Origin: Antarctobacter heliothermus
GTDB lineage: Bacteria > Pseudomonadota > Alphaproteobacteria > Rhodobacterales > Rhodobacteraceae
Assembly: GCF_002237555.1 (NCBI RefSeq)
Contig: NZ_CP022540.1
Location: 2,857,001 to 2,921,000, forward strand
Direction: 5' to 3'
DNA: 64,000 nucleotides
In this document: one piece after another, positions 45,111 to 54,249 of the stretch
Numbering within the stretch: position 1 is the stretch's first letter
How the letters are laid out: every line of letters begins with the position of its first letter
The notes under the pieces: generated by a model
Database searches by the model: none
The model's input: the letters and a program-made list of their open reading frames with translations, nothing else
What the model was told of the DNA's origin: nothing
Made by a program: the position numbers and the translations under genes

Positions 45111-46013
45111 ATGGGACAGGACGTAGCCACATTTTCCAAACAAGCCGACCAGATGCGCACGGGCGGTGGTTTTATCGCAGCACTGGACCAATCCGGCGGC
45201 TCTACACCCAAGGCGCTGCGGCTCTACGGTGTAGCCGAGGACAGCTACGATGGCGAAGACGCCATGTACGCCGAAATCCACGAGATGCGCTCTCGCATCA
45301 TCACCGCGCCGGATTTCACCAACGCCAAGGTGCTGGGCGCAATCCTGTTTGAACGCACTATGCGCGCCGAGGTTGACGGTAAACCCACCGCACAGGCGCT
45401 ATGGGACGATAGGGGCATCGTGCCCTTTCTCAAGATCGACAAGGGTCTGGAAGACAAGGCAGACGGCGTGCAGATGATGAAGCCGATCCCGGGCATCGAG
45501 GAGACCCTCAAAGAGGCCGCGGCATTTGGCATCTTCGGCACCAAGGAACGCTCTGTCATCCATGAGGCCAACGCGGCGGGCATCAAGGCGGTTGTGGCGC
45601 AACAGTTTGAACTGGGTATGACGGTTCTGGCGGCGGGTCTTGTCCCGATACTGGAGCCTGAGGTCGACATCAACTCTGCCACCAAGGCCGAGGCCGAAAC
45701 CATCCTGAAGGCCGAAATTGCAGCGCAGCTGGACCAGCTCGCCGAGGGGCAGGATGTGATGCTCAAGCTGACCATCCCGACCGAGGACGGACTATACAAC
45801 GATCTGGCGGATCATCCGCGCGTGATCCGGGTTGTGGCGCTGTCGGGCGGGTATTCCACCGATGAGGCCTGCGAACGTCTGGCGCGCCAGCCCAAGATGA
45901 TTGCCTCTTTCAGCCGCGCGCTGACCGAAGGGTTGAGCAAGCAGATGTCGGATGCGGATTTCAACGCGGCCTTGGGGGCCAACATCGACAAGATCTATCG
46001 CGCGTCGATCTGA
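45111..46013 (+). CDS. fda: fructose-bisphosphate aldolase class I
   Basis: 300 residues. Cleaves fructose 1,6-bisphosphate through a Schiff base in glycolysis and gluconeogenesis. FIAALDQSGGSTPKALRLYG, the central LWDDRGIVPFLKIDKGLED and QDVMLKLTIPTEDGLY with a candidate Schiff-base Lys are typical of the bacterial class I group of about 300 residues. The ATG at 45111 has GAGG 5 bases upstream; a frame to 45075 adds 12 unlikely residues. A strong terminator follows. Confidence 0.94.
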   Translation: MGQDVATFSKQADQMRTGGGFIAALDQSGGSTPKALRLYGVAEDSYDGEDAMYAEIHEMRSRIITAPDFTNAKVLGAILFERTMRAEVDGKPTAQALWDDRGIVPFLKIDKGLEDKADGVQMMKPIPGIEETLKEAAAFGIFGTKERSVIHEANAAGIKAVVAQQFELGMTVLAAGLVPILEPEVDINSATKAEAETILKAEIAAQLDQLAEGQDVMLKLTIPTEDGLYNDLADHPRVIRVVALSGGYSTDEACERLARQPKMIASFSRALTEGLSKQMSDADFNAALGANIDKIYRASI

Positions 46014-46041
46014 CTCGCCCCTTTTCGTTGATCACAGATCT

Positions 46042-46075
46042 AGCCCCGTTTCCTGTCCGGAAGCGGGGCTTTTTG
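46042..46075 (+). terminator. rho-independent terminator of the aldolase gene
   Basis: Stem AGCCCCGTTTCC/GGAAGCGGGGCT with one wobble and a 5-base loop, followed by TTTTGTT. Confidence 0.88.
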
Positions 46076-46284
46076 TTGTTTCACTGGGCGGGGTGAAGAA
46101 ACTTTCATGCTGTTTCAATGTCTTGATCCACAGTGGTGGTTTTCCTCACTGATGCGGCCAAGAATCGGCGGCTATCTTGCGTCTCAGTTACGAAGTTCGG
46201 AGCAACGAAGGCAATCAAGCCGCTCACCGGATGGACCAAGACCCGTTTTTCCCAGATCGTCCTCATTTTCCAAGGAACAGACCC

Positions 46285-46740
46285 ATGAAAACCTTTGCCA
46301 AAATCGCATTCGCCGCCCTCGCGCTGACCGCAACCGGCGCTGTCGCCGATCAGGGCGACAAGATCACCGCAATGGGCTATGGCCCGACCCAACAGCACGC
46401 CAAGATCGTGACCATCCAGACCTGGACCACGGCGGCGCATGATTCATACGGTTATGCCGACTGGAACACCGCCTATATCGGTCACATGGAATGCGTGCAG
46501 ACCTACGCCACCGCGACCCAGAAATATTCTACGTTGTCGCGTGAAGTCATCAAGATCGGTGGCGACCAGAGCGCGCCGTGGTCCTGCATCGTGAGCGGCT
46601 ATCAGGACGTCAAGACCAGCTACTATGGCGGCTATGACGGCGGCTATAAGAAGAACACTGGCCACACAGGCGGCTACACAGGTGGCCATACCGGCGGGTA
46701 CACTGGTGGCTACTCTGGCGGCACGACCAACAAATACTGA
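46285..46740 (+). CDS. secreted protein with Gly/Tyr/Thr/His-rich C-terminal repeats
   Basis: 151 residues. Signal peptide MKTFAKIAFAALALTATGAVA, then a compact domain with two cysteines (HMECVQTY and PWSCIVSG) that could form a disulfide. The tail is built on repeats of GGY/GGH (YYGGYDGGYKKN, then TGGYTGGHTGGYTGGYSGG). Such tails occur in adhesive, structural or metal-binding secreted proteins. AAGGA precedes the ATG by 8 bases. I do not know the family, and no operon partner is visible. Confidence 0.75.
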   Translation: MKTFAKIAFAALALTATGAVADQGDKITAMGYGPTQQHAKIVTIQTWTTAAHDSYGYADWNTAYIGHMECVQTYATATQKYSTLSREVIKIGGDQSAPWSCIVSGYQDVKTSYYGGYDGGYKKNTGHTGGYTGGHTGGYTGGYSGGTTNKY

Positions 46741-46853
46741 TTTCGGGCTGTCCCAACCGCGGCGCATCCCCACGTCCCACCCATTGCCGCGTCAGTCCCG
46801 ATAGACCCCGGTGCCCGCTCCCAGCGCCGGGGTCACTTGCGTGTCAAACCCGT

Positions 46854-47513
46854 CTATCCTGCCTGTTTACGCCAATCGGCGAGCGTCTTGCCCGGTTCAT
46901 CGACAAAAAGGCCGGGCAAGGGCGTAAGCTTGTCGATCCTGTCGATCCGCAGGCTGAGAAACCGCGCTTCTGTTTCGTTCCAGCCGACACAGGTCCAGAT
47001 TCGGCCAAAGTAATCCAGATGTAGAGGGCGCAGCACATGCACCGCCTCGCGGGTCTCTATCCGCAGCCTTTGCCGCGCGCGGATCGCGGCGCGGATGGCC
47101 GGCATATGAACAAAGCCGCGCGCCGCCTCGGCAAATCGGTCGGTGGCAAATCCGAATGGCGCAGGGGCGGGGCCGGAATCCTCTGGCAGGACCGCCTCTA
47201 TCTTGGCGGCGAGGCTGCGGGCGCTGGCGGCCTGCTCGGGCAGGGTCGATGCGCCCAGTGCGGCAAGGGCCAGGTGCAGCGCCTCAAGTTCCTCTTCGGT
47301 CAGGTTCAACGGGGGCAGGGTGATGGCCGCCTGAACGGTGTAGCCATAGCCGCGCGCGCCCTCGACCGGGACACCGGACGCGGCCAAAGTTTCCATGTCG
47401 CGGTAGATCGTGCGCACGGACACACCAAGATCCTGCGCCATCGCCTCGGCGGTGTGCAGTTTTCCGTCGCGCAGGCGTTGCGTCAGGGCATACAGCCGGT
47501 CTTTACGGTTCAT
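46854..47513 (-). CDS. YafY-type transcriptional regulator (HTH plus WYL domain)
   Basis: 219 residues. The N-terminal HTH-11 reads MNRKDRLYALTQRLRDGKLH, then TAEAMAQDLGVSVRTIYRDM. A WYL-type ligand-binding domain follows from about residue 130 (RLRIETREAVHVLRPLHLDYFGRIWTCVGW), where the usual W-Y-L core is altered. It probably represses a nearby or distant gene in response to a nucleic-acid or small-molecule ligand. Divergent from tatA with about 190 bp between. The start at 47513 gives the standard MNRxDRLY opening. Confidence 0.9.
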   Translation of the reverse strand: MNRKDRLYALTQRLRDGKLHTAEAMAQDLGVSVRTIYRDMETLAASGVPVEGARGYGYTVQAAITLPPLNLTEEELEALHLALAALGASTLPEQAASARSLAAKIEAVLPEDSGPAPAPFGFATDRFAEAARGFVHMPAIRAAIRARQRLRIETREAVHVLRPLHLDYFGRIWTCVGWNETEARFLSLRIDRIDKLTPLPGLFVDEPGKTLADWRKQAG

Positions 47514-47704
47514 CTCGCACCTTTTTTCGGCATCCGTGCGTAGACCATACTGACAAAAACCTGACAACTGACAAGGTCATGACAAAACGAGTGGCCTATC
47601 GCGGCGCTTTGGTGCTTTTCCGGGGGCAGGAGACCCTATAGACAACGGCAGTGGCATTGATACGCGGCCCCGGACGGGATGCCGCTGACGTTAGGAGAGA
47701 CATC

Positions 47705-47926
47705 ATGGGTATCGGAAACATCGGTCTTCCCGGCCTTCTGCTGATCGCAGTTGTCGTGCTGGTCCTGTTTGGTCGCGGCAAGATCTCTTCGCTGATGGGC
47801 GAAGTGGGCAAAGGCATCACCGCCTTCAAGAAAGGCGTGAGCGAAAGCACCGAAGAACTGGAAGAACAGAAAAAGGCCGATGAGGCCAAGGACGTCACCC
47901 CGGAAGACGAGAAAGACAAGGCGTAA
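47705..47926 (+). CDS. tatA: Sec-independent translocase protein TatA
   Basis: 73 residues: membrane segment GLPGLLLIAVVVLVLFGRGKISSL with the FGRGKI hinge, an amphipathic helix (MGEVGKGITAFKKGV) and an acidic/basic tail. It forms the pore of the twin-arginine translocase for folded proteins. First of tatABC, 6 bases before tatB. Confidence 0.96.
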   Translation: MGIGNIGLPGLLLIAVVVLVLFGRGKISSLMGEVGKGITAFKKGVSESTEELEEQKKADEAKDVTPEDEKDKA

Positions 47927-47932
47927 GCTGTT

Positions 47933-48427
47933 ATGTTCGATCTTGGCTTTGCCGAACTGCTGGTGATCGGCATCGTTGCGCTGATCGTTGTCGGGCCCAA
48001 GGACCTGCCGGTGCTCTTTCGCAACGTGGGTCGTTTCATGGGCAAGGCGCGCGGAATGGCGCGCGAATTCAGCCGTGCGATGAATGACGCGGCGGATGAA
48101 ACTGGCGTGCGTGATGTCGCCAAGACGTTCAAATCAGCCACCAACCCCGTCAGCAGCGCGATGGACGGCGTCAAGGATGCCGCCAAATCCATGACCAATT
48201 TCGACCCTGACAGCGAAACTGGCAAGCTGGCCAAGGAACGCGAAGACGCCCGCAAAAAGATCGAGGCCGGCGCAGCCCGCAAAGCGGCAGAGCGCAAGGC
48301 GCGTGAGGCGCAAGAGGCCCTGCGCAAGGCGGATGAGCTTGAGGCGTCGATGCAGGCGGCCCCAGAGGACGCCGCCCCAAAACCGGCGACCGAAGGGCCC
48401 GCCGCTGAAGGAAATGACAAGGCATGA
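47933..48427 (+). CDS. tatB: Sec-independent translocase protein TatB
   Basis: 164 residues. [46 protein letters not shown] is the membrane segment, VGPKDLP hinge and amphipathic helix. The rest is a long charged helix and a disordered Ala/Pro/Glu tail. With TatC it recognises twin-arginine signal peptides. The stop overlaps the tatC start (ATGA). Confidence 0.95.
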   Translation: MFDLGFAELLVIGIVALIVVGPKDLPVLFRNVGRFMGKARGMAREFSRAMNDAADETGVRDVAKTFKSATNPVSSAMDGVKDAAKSMTNFDPDSETGKLAKEREDARKKIEAGAARKAAERKAREAQEALRKADELEASMQAAPEDAAPKPATEGPAAEGNDKA

Positions 48428-49392
48428 GTGACGCGCAAGATGAGATCGAGGACAGCTCGGCCCCGCTGATCGAGCATCTGGCCGAACTGCGCACGCGGTT
48501 GATCCGCTCCGTGCTGGCATTGCTGGCCGGGATTTTCGTTCTGTTCATTCCGATCAGCGGCGATTTCCTCGCCGAACATATCCTGCAATTTCTGCTTGTC
48601 CCGATCGAAAACACGCTGCGCGCACTGGGCGACCCGTCGCCGACGTTGCAATACACCAGCCCGCAGGAATACCTCTTTGTGGTGTTCCGCATCTCGATGG
48701 TGTTTGGCTTCGCGCTGGCGTTCCCGGTCATTGCCTTTCAGATGTGGCGCTTTGTGGCTCCGGGTCTCTACAAAAAGGAAAAGAACGCCTTTTTGCCCTT
48801 CATCATCGCATCACCGGTGATGTTCCTGCTCGGTGCAAGCTTTGCCCATTTTGTGGTGACACCGCTGGCGATGGCGTTTTTCCTTGGTTTTGCCGACGCA
48901 CCGTCGATCTTTGCCGATCTGCTTTCGGGCAGTGTGGACGTGCCCGATGCGACGGCAATTGTTGTGCCAGAGACAGTGCAGGGGCTGCGCATCACCTTTT
49001 TCGGCAAGGTGAACGAAAGCCTGAGCACCTCACTGGTGTTCATCATGGCCTTTGGCCTGTGTTTCCAACTGCCGGTTTTGCTGACGCTTATGGGCAAGGC
49101 CGGGCTGGTTTCTGCCGAGGGGCTGGGCAGCGTGCGCAAATACGCCATGGTGGCCATCCTTGTGCTGGCGGCGGTGGTGACTCCGCCGGATGTGGTCACG
49201 CAGCTGATCCTGTTTGTCGTGGTTTACGGACTGTACGAAGTGTCGATTTTCCTTGTGGGCCGGGTCGAGAAAAAACGCGAGGCCGAGTTGCGCGCGCAGG
49301 GGTTGTGGTTCGAAGAAGAGCCTGACACCGAAAATGATCCGCTGATGGATGAGTTCGACGAAGACGAGGACGACGAAGAGGCGCGGCGATGA
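48424..49392 (+). CDS. tatC: Sec-independent translocase protein TatC
   Basis: 322 residues, six membrane segments. [21 protein letters not shown] is the classic N-terminus and [25 protein letters not shown] the second conserved block. It is longer than E. coli TatC because of an extra loop (residues about 155-195, [21 protein letters not shown]) and a very acidic C-terminal tail ([14 protein letters not shown]). Its stop overlaps the start of the DUF815 ATPase gene. Confidence 0.96.
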   Translation: MSDAQDEIEDSSAPLIEHLAELRTRLIRSVLALLAGIFVLFIPISGDFLAEHILQFLLVPIENTLRALGDPSPTLQYTSPQEYLFVVFRISMVFGFALAFPVIAFQMWRFVAPGLYKKEKNAFLPFIIASPVMFLLGASFAHFVVTPLAMAFFLGFADAPSIFADLLSGSVDVPDATAIVVPETVQGLRITFFGKVNESLSTSLVFIMAFGLCFQLPVLLTLMGKAGLVSAEGLGSVRKYAMVAILVLAAVVTPPDVVTQLILFVVVYGLYEVSIFLVGRVEKKREAELRAQGLWFEEEPDTENDPLMDEFDEDEDDEEARR

Positions 49393-50252
49393 GCGGAAAA
49401 TCTGTAGGACCAAAAGCCACGGCGCTGAAACGTATCGCCGCGGCGCTGGAGCGGATGTCGCCCGCGCCGCAAGCGGCCCCCGACTTTGAGGGAGCAGAGG
49501 CCTTTGTCTGGCATGTCGATCCCGACAGGTTGGTGCCGGTTCCGCAGGTCAATCGCGTTGCACTGGACTTGCTGATTGGCATTGACCGCGCGCGCGACAC
49601 GCTGGTGGACAACACGCTGCAGTTTGCACGCGGACATGCCGCAAACAACGCCCTGCTTTGGGGCGCACGCGGCATGGGGAAATCCAGCATCGTTAAGGCG
49701 GTCCATGCCGCCGTGCGCGCGCAGGGGCACGACCTGAAACTGGTGGAACTGCAACGCGAGGATCTGGGATCTGTCGGGCGGCTGCTATCGGTTCTACGTG
49801 CTGCGCCGCTGCGATTTGTGCTGTTCTGCGATGATCTTTCGTTCAGCCATGACGATGAACACTACAAGAGCCTCAAGGCGGTTCTGGATGGTGGCATCGA
49901 GGGACGGCCAGAGAACGTGCTGTTCTATGCCACCTCGAACCGCCGCCACCTGATGCCGCGCGACATGATCGAAAACGAACGCTCTACCGCGATCAGCCCC
50001 TCTGAGGCGGTTGAGGAAAAGGTGTCTCTGTCGGATCGCTTTGGTCTGTGGCTGGGCTTTCACCCCTGTTCGCAAGACGACTACCTGGCCATGATCCGGG
50101 GCTATTGCGACGCCTACGGGGTCACGGTCAGCGATGAAGAGTTGCGGACAGAGGCGGTCGAATGGCAGGCGACGCGTGGCGCGCGCTCTGGCCGGGTGGC
50201 TTGGCAGTATTTTACCGATCTGGCAGGACGGAAAGGCGTGGCGCTGGTCTGA
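49389..50252 (+). CDS. DUF815 family AAA-type ATPase
   Basis: 287 residues. Walker A GARGMGKSS near residue 92-100, Walker B-like RFVLFCDDLSF, then the DUF815 core (DDEHYKSLKAVLDGGIEGRPENVLFYATSNRRHLMPRDM) and a lid segment ending GRVAWQYFTDLAGRKG. These ATPases resemble DnaA/IstB-type AAA+ proteins and have no settled function. Four-base overlap with tatC puts it in the tat operon. A strong terminator follows. Confidence 0.9.
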   Translation: MSGKSVGPKATALKRIAAALERMSPAPQAAPDFEGAEAFVWHVDPDRLVPVPQVNRVALDLLIGIDRARDTLVDNTLQFARGHAANNALLWGARGMGKSSIVKAVHAAVRAQGHDLKLVELQREDLGSVGRLLSVLRAAPLRFVLFCDDLSFSHDDEHYKSLKAVLDGGIEGRPENVLFYATSNRRHLMPRDMIENERSTAISPSEAVEEKVSLSDRFGLWLGFHPCSQDDYLAMIRGYCDAYGVTVSDEELRTEAVEWQATRGARSGRVAWQYFTDLAGRKGVALV

Positions 50253-50272
50253 TTACCAATCAGGTGGAAACG

Positions 50273-50305
50273 AAAAAACGCCCTGCCATAGCAGGGCGTT
50301 TTTTT
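50273..50305. terminator. bidirectional rho-independent terminator
   Basis: AAAAAACGCCCTGC/GCAGGGCGTTTTTT with a 4-base loop, between the convergent DUF815 and nlpD-like genes. A tracts and T tracts on both sides let it work in both directions. Confidence 0.92.
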
Positions 50306-50325
50306 CTGTCCACAGGCTGACAGGG

Positions 50326-51486
50326 TCAGCGCAGATAGCTCATCGGGTCCGTGCTATCCAGCCCTTTGCGGACCTCGAAATGCAGGAAGCCGACATCGCC
50401 GGGCGCCACGCGACCGATCTGCTGTCCCCGGCTGACCGCATCCCCGACATTTACGCCAATATCGGCCACGTTCAGATAGACGGTGTTCACGTTGTCCGGG
50501 TGACGGACGATGATAAAACTGGCGCCATCGGTTTTCTTGGACACGCTGATGACCGATCCGCTGGCGGCGGCGGACACCGGGGTGCCGGGTGAGGCGCTGA
50601 TGTCGATGCCGGGATTGGTGCCGGGGTTGTATTCGCGAATGATCGACCCGGTCACAGGCATCGACATGCTGCCGCCGGTCGTGGTCTTGGACTGGCCAAT
50701 GTCGGCCACCGGTTTGTCCGGTTTGGCAGTGGGTTTGGCCGCAGTGCGCGGCTCTGGCGTCTCGGCGGGCAACGGTGTTGCTGCTGAGGGCGGCACCGGG
50801 GTCAGCGACCCGGAGCCCGGCGGCGTGGTGGCCGGTTCCAATCTGCGCGCGTCGGTTTGCGTGCTGACCGGGATCAGCAGGAACTGGCCCTCTCGGATCG
50901 AGAAATCCTTGTCCAGCGCGTTCCATTCCGACAGCGCGCGCGGCGAGACGTTGTACAGTCGCGCGATGGTAAAGGCGGTCTCGCCCCGTGCGACCTTGTG
51001 CCGAACAGGTTCTGCGCCCGCTGTTGCGCCACCGTCGCGGCGTGCGGTGTCCGGGGCTCTGTCGATCGCGTTGGAGGCCAGCGTGGTGACATCCACACCC
51101 GAGGGCGAGCGAATCGGGCCGGTCCCGTCCGCGCCAATCGACGGTTCAGCCACGCGACGGGGCAGGGCGACGATCTCGCCCCGGCGCAGCGCGTCGCTTG
51201 GTCTGATCCCGTTGTACTTGCCCAGTTCGTCGGCGGGCAGGCCGACCCGGGCGGCCACATCGGCAAGCGTGTCGCCGCGTTTGGCAATCGCGACTTGATA
51301 GCTGGGATAGGACAGGATGCCCCGGTCGTCGGGTTCAGGGCGGGTTGCCGTCGCCTTGAGAGCGGCGTCGGTTGTATCAACTCCGCCTCCGATTCCGCCC
51401 CGCAGGTCGAAATCCATTCCGTCGGAACAGGCCGACATCAGTGTTATCAGGGCAAGGGCCGTCATGGGGCGGAAGCCAAGTGTCAT
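50326..51486 (-). CDS. nlpD: NlpD-like lipoprotein: two LysM domains plus degenerate M23 domain
   Basis: 386 residues. Lipobox ending in Cys20 (LMSAC). LysM peptidoglycan-binding repeats lie near residues 59-107 and 162-208, then a Pro/Thr-rich linker and a LytM/M23 domain (about 285-386). The first zinc ligand His of active M23 peptidases is replaced by Asn (NPGIDISASPGTPVSAAASG), while the later LHFEVR His is kept. It is therefore probably an amidase activator like E. coli NlpD rather than a peptidase. Third gene of surE-pcm-nlpD. Confidence 0.9.
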   Translation of the reverse strand: MTLGFRPMTALALITLMSACSDGMDFDLRGGIGGGVDTTDAALKATATRPEPDDRGILSYPSYQVAIAKRGDTLADVAARVGLPADELGKYNGIRPSDALRRGEIVALPRRVAEPSIGADGTGPIRSPSGVDVTTLASNAIDRAPDTARRDGGATAGAEPVRHKVARGETAFTIARLYNVSPRALSEWNALDKDFSIREGQFLLIPVSTQTDARRLEPATTPPGSGSLTPVPPSAATPLPAETPEPRTAAKPTAKPDKPVADIGQSKTTTGGSMSMPVTGSIIREYNPGTNPGIDISASPGTPVSAAASGSVISVSKKTDGASFIIVRHPDNVNTVYLNVADIGVNVGDAVSRGQQIGRVAPGDVGFLHFEVRKGLDSTDPMSYLR

Positions 51487-51563
51487 CTCGATATCCTCAC
51501 ATGCACCCCTTGTCTCCAGGGCGTCACAGGTTGGTGGCGCGCTATGGACGCCGCGCCGGCGTT

Positions 51564-52205
51564 TCAGTCCTTGCCGAGCCCTTCGACCAGCGGCACAAAG
51601 CGCACGGGCCGCATTTCGTCATAGTCGTAACCTTGTTCGGTCCGCGTCACGCGGATCAGGCTTTGAACGGCATCCGACTGGCCCACCGGCACCACCATGA
51701 TACCGCCAATCTTCAATTGCGCCAAGAGCGGGCCGGGCGGGTCTTCGGCGGCTGCGGTCACAATTATGCGGTCAAACGGTGCCTGATCGGGCAATCCAAA
51801 GGATCCGTCGGCGGTGAAGGCGGTGATATTGGTCAATTCAAGTGCGTCAAACACCGTACGCGCGGCGTTCACAAGGCGACGGTGTCGGTCGACGGTGTAG
51901 ACCCGCCGCGCCAGCTGCGCCAGGATCGCCGCCTGATAGCCAGACCCGGTACCAACCTCCAGCACCTTGTCGCGTGACCCCACCTTGAGCGCTTGCGTCA
52001 TCAACCCGACGACAGAGGGCTGTGAGATGGTCTGACCGCAGGAAATCGGCAGCGGCATGTCCTCATAAGCGCGTTCAGAAAAATAGCCTTGGATGAACCG
52101 GCCCCGGTCGACGCGTTCCATCGCGTTGAGCACAGCCTTGTCTGTGACGCCTTTGGACCGAAGCGCAAAGAGGAACTGCATCTTGGCCTCGGCGTCGAAG
52201 CTCAT
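51564..52205 (-). CDS. pcm: protein-L-isoaspartate O-methyltransferase
   Basis: 213 residues. Methylates isoaspartyl residues of aged proteins with SAM to start their repair. [29 protein letters not shown] and the SAM loop [19 protein letters not shown] are diagnostic, and [15 protein letters not shown] follows. Start at 52205 overlaps the surE stop (ATGA). It is the middle gene of the conserved surE-pcm-nlpD group. Confidence 0.95.
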   Translation of the reverse strand: MSFDAEAKMQFLFALRSKGVTDKAVLNAMERVDRGRFIQGYFSERAYEDMPLPISCGQTISQPSVVGLMTQALKVGSRDKVLEVGTGSGYQAAILAQLARRVYTVDRHRRLVNAARTVFDALELTNITAFTADGSFGLPDQAPFDRIIVTAAAEDPPGPLLAQLKIGGIMVVPVGQSDAVQSLIRVTRTEQGYDYDEMRPVRFVPLVEGLGKD

Positions 52206-52987
52206 GAAAAGGCGTCTTTCAGGTCGTTCAGCGCGGCATGGTCGGTCAGGTCGGCGCGCATCGGCGTGACCGTGATCCAGCCCTTGATGTTCATGTCGGC
52301 GTCGCTGCCGGTGTCGGTCTCGGCGCGTTGATCGCCGCCGCGGACCCAAAGAAACCTGCGGCCAGAGGGCGAATGGGTTGATTCCACGGTAAAGCGGGTG
52401 TTGCGGCGCAGCCCTTGCGGCGCGGCCACTGTGCCCTCGACCCTTGCGGCGGAGACCGGCGGAAAGTTGACGTTGTAGAAACGGCGATAACCCTCGATCC
52501 GGCCCGGGTCCACGCGCAGGATTTGGCGCACGGTTTCGGCCCCGTGGACGGCGGCGGCCTCAAACGGGTCATCAGCCAAGGCGTTGTCCGGGCCAAGATA
52601 TTGCGACAGAGCGATCGCGGTCAGCCCTTGCAAGGCGGCCTCCATCGCGCCGCCCAGCGTGCCGGAATACAGCGCGTTCTCGGCCGAGTTGTTGCCCCGG
52701 TTCACGCCCGACAGAACCAGATCCGGCGGGCTGTCCTTGAGCACGTCATGCAGACCGGCCAGCACGCAATCGGCGGGGCTGCCCTCGGCCGCGTATTTGC
52801 GCGGGCCAAGCTGTGCGATCATGGTCGGATGGGTATAAGAGATACAATGCGCCACGCCGGATTGCTCAAAGGCGGGGGCTACGGTCCAGACCTCGCCCTC
52901 GGGGCCGGCAAGGTCTTCGGCGATGGCGGAAAGAACCTTGAGACCCGGCGCGTTGATGCCGTCGTCGTTGGTGATGAGGATGCGCAT
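52202..52987 (-). CDS. surE: 5'/3'-nucleotidase SurE
   Basis: 261 residues. [19 protein letters not shown] carries the metal-binding N-D-D motif, and [29 protein letters not shown] is the second family signature. It dephosphorylates nucleoside monophosphates under stress. First of surE-pcm-nlpD on the minus strand. Confidence 0.96.
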   Translation of the reverse strand: MRILITNDDGINAPGLKVLSAIAEDLAGPEGEVWTVAPAFEQSGVAHCISYTHPTMIAQLGPRKYAAEGSPADCVLAGLHDVLKDSPPDLVLSGVNRGNNSAENALYSGTLGGAMEAALQGLTAIALSQYLGPDNALADDPFEAAAVHGAETVRQILRVDPGRIEGYRRFYNVNFPPVSAARVEGTVAAPQGLRRNTRFTVESTHSPSGRRFLWVRGGDQRAETDTGSDADMNIKGWITVTPMRADLTDHAALNDLKDAFS

Positions 52988-53101
52988 GAGGGTGTGCCCG
53001 TTCTGGTTTGCCCCTCTCTAGTCAAAGGGGGGGCTTGGGGCAAGCAACGCTCCGCCGATGGGCGCGAGGTGCGCCCTGAAAGACTCAGGTTGTGGTGCGG
53101 A

Positions 53102-53740
53102 TCAGGCCAGCTCTGCGAGCAGGCGCAGGGCCTCGGCCTGTGGCGTGGCAAGTGCGGCGCGGTCCTCGCCGGGGTGAAACCGCGCACGGGTGGCGGTGGC
53201 CATCGGGTTCGGGCTGAGGACATGAACGCGCGGGCCGGTGCGTTCCGTCTCGGCGGCCCAGCTGCGGGCCAGCGCGATCTGTGCCGCCTTGGTGGTGCCG
53301 TAGTAACCGTAAAATTTCTGGCCCGTCACCGGATCATCAAAGAACAGCGCCGTGCCGGTCTCGCCCAGAAGGGGCGCGACGAAGGGGATCAGGTGGCCCA
53401 TGGCGTCGGCATTGGTGGTCAGGGCCTTGCGCCATTCCTTGGGGTCGATATGGGGCGCGGGGGTCAGGGCGCTGGCGTGGATCGCCGTATGGGCCCAGAG
53501 GGCGAGGCCGCCCCAGCGGTCATGGATCGAGCGACACAAATGGGCCATGGCGTCGCGATCGGTCACGTCCATCGGGGCCAGCGTGGCGCTGCCGCCCTTG
53601 GATTGGATGCGGTCATCCAATTCTTCGAGGCCGCCGACGGTGCGGGCCACGGCGATGATGTGATGGGTGGGCGCGAGGGCCTCGGCGAGGGCAAAGCCAA
53701 GGCCGCGAGAGGCGCCGGTGATGAGGGCAAGTTTGGTCAT
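53102..53740 (-). CDS. short-chain dehydrogenase/reductase
   Basis: 212 residues. NAD(P)-binding TGASRGLGFALAEAL at the N-terminus and an active-site region GYYGTTKAAQIALARSWAAE with Tyr and Lys (Y-x-x-x-K). Its length is at the short end for the family, and the substrate-binding C-terminus is brief, so specificity cannot be told. ATG at 53740 gives MTKLALITGASRG; an extension to 53848 is not supported. One copy of the intergenic palindrome lies 70 bases upstream. Confidence 0.88.
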   Translation of the reverse strand: MTKLALITGASRGLGFALAEALAPTHHIIAVARTVGGLEELDDRIQSKGGSATLAPMDVTDRDAMAHLCRSIHDRWGGLALWAHTAIHASALTPAPHIDPKEWRKALTTNADAMGHLIPFVAPLLGETGTALFFDDPVTGQKFYGYYGTTKAAQIALARSWAAETERTGPRVHVLSPNPMATATRARFHPGEDRAALATPQAEALRLLAELA

Positions 53741-53809
53741 GGCGATGATGTGCCGGGGATTTTGAGCGGGGTCAAGCGCGGCCATGTCGCGGCCCGCCTT
53801 GATATGGGG

Positions 53810-53825
53810 TGTCCACGCGTGGACA
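53810..53825. repeat. copy 3 of intergenic palindrome
   Basis: TGTCCACGCGTGGACA, the perfect 16-bp core of the palindrome at 41051-41068, 70 bases upstream of the SDR start. Confidence 0.85.
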
Positions 53826-54078
53826 GGAAGTCGACTGTGAAATATCAAGAGGTTACAGCGACGAATTTACCTGCGATTAACCTTTGTCCGCGTGGGGTGG
53901 GACTGTGATCACGCCCGTCCGTGCCACGCGTGAGGGGCCTGCCGCAGCCTTCGCGTGGTCGGGATATGTTATGAAACGAGATTTTCGGCGCAGGCTCTGA
54001 GCCGCGACCGGCGTATGGGGGCGTCATGCCAAAGGTATGCTTGCAGCATGACCCCGTCTCCCTGCGGGCGACTCCCCC

Positions 54079-54102
54079 GGGATATTTTTGGACAGAAGAA
54101 AC
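54079..54102. repeat. GGGATATTTTTGGACAGAAG-type intergenic motif, copy 1
   Basis: CCCCCGGGATATTTTTGGAC runs into AGAAGAAACC. A similar motif is at 61102-61124. I recall this type of motif as frequent between genes in Rhodobacterales, unverified. Confidence 0.5.
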
Positions 54103-54249
54103 CCGAGGGGGCCAATGCGTGGCGAGCCGGATCGGGAAAGGCATCGGGATTGCCCCGCAGGGGGATGGCGAGGGGGACGTGACCGGAGGGTGTTGGCCGT
54201 CAGGCCGTTGTTTGGTCTGGGCCCGCGGCGGGGCGTGGGCGCGGGTGGA

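Larger units (their letters stand above)
53741..54249. other. 509-bp gap with repeats, no gene
   Basis: Contains the palindrome at 53810-53825 and a GGGATATTTTTGGACAGAAG motif near 54079. Plus-strand frames here are Arg/Gly-rich and lie in repeat-like sequence, so I reject them. An AT-richer patch around 53830-53890 could hold the promoter of the SDR gene. Confidence 0.45.
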
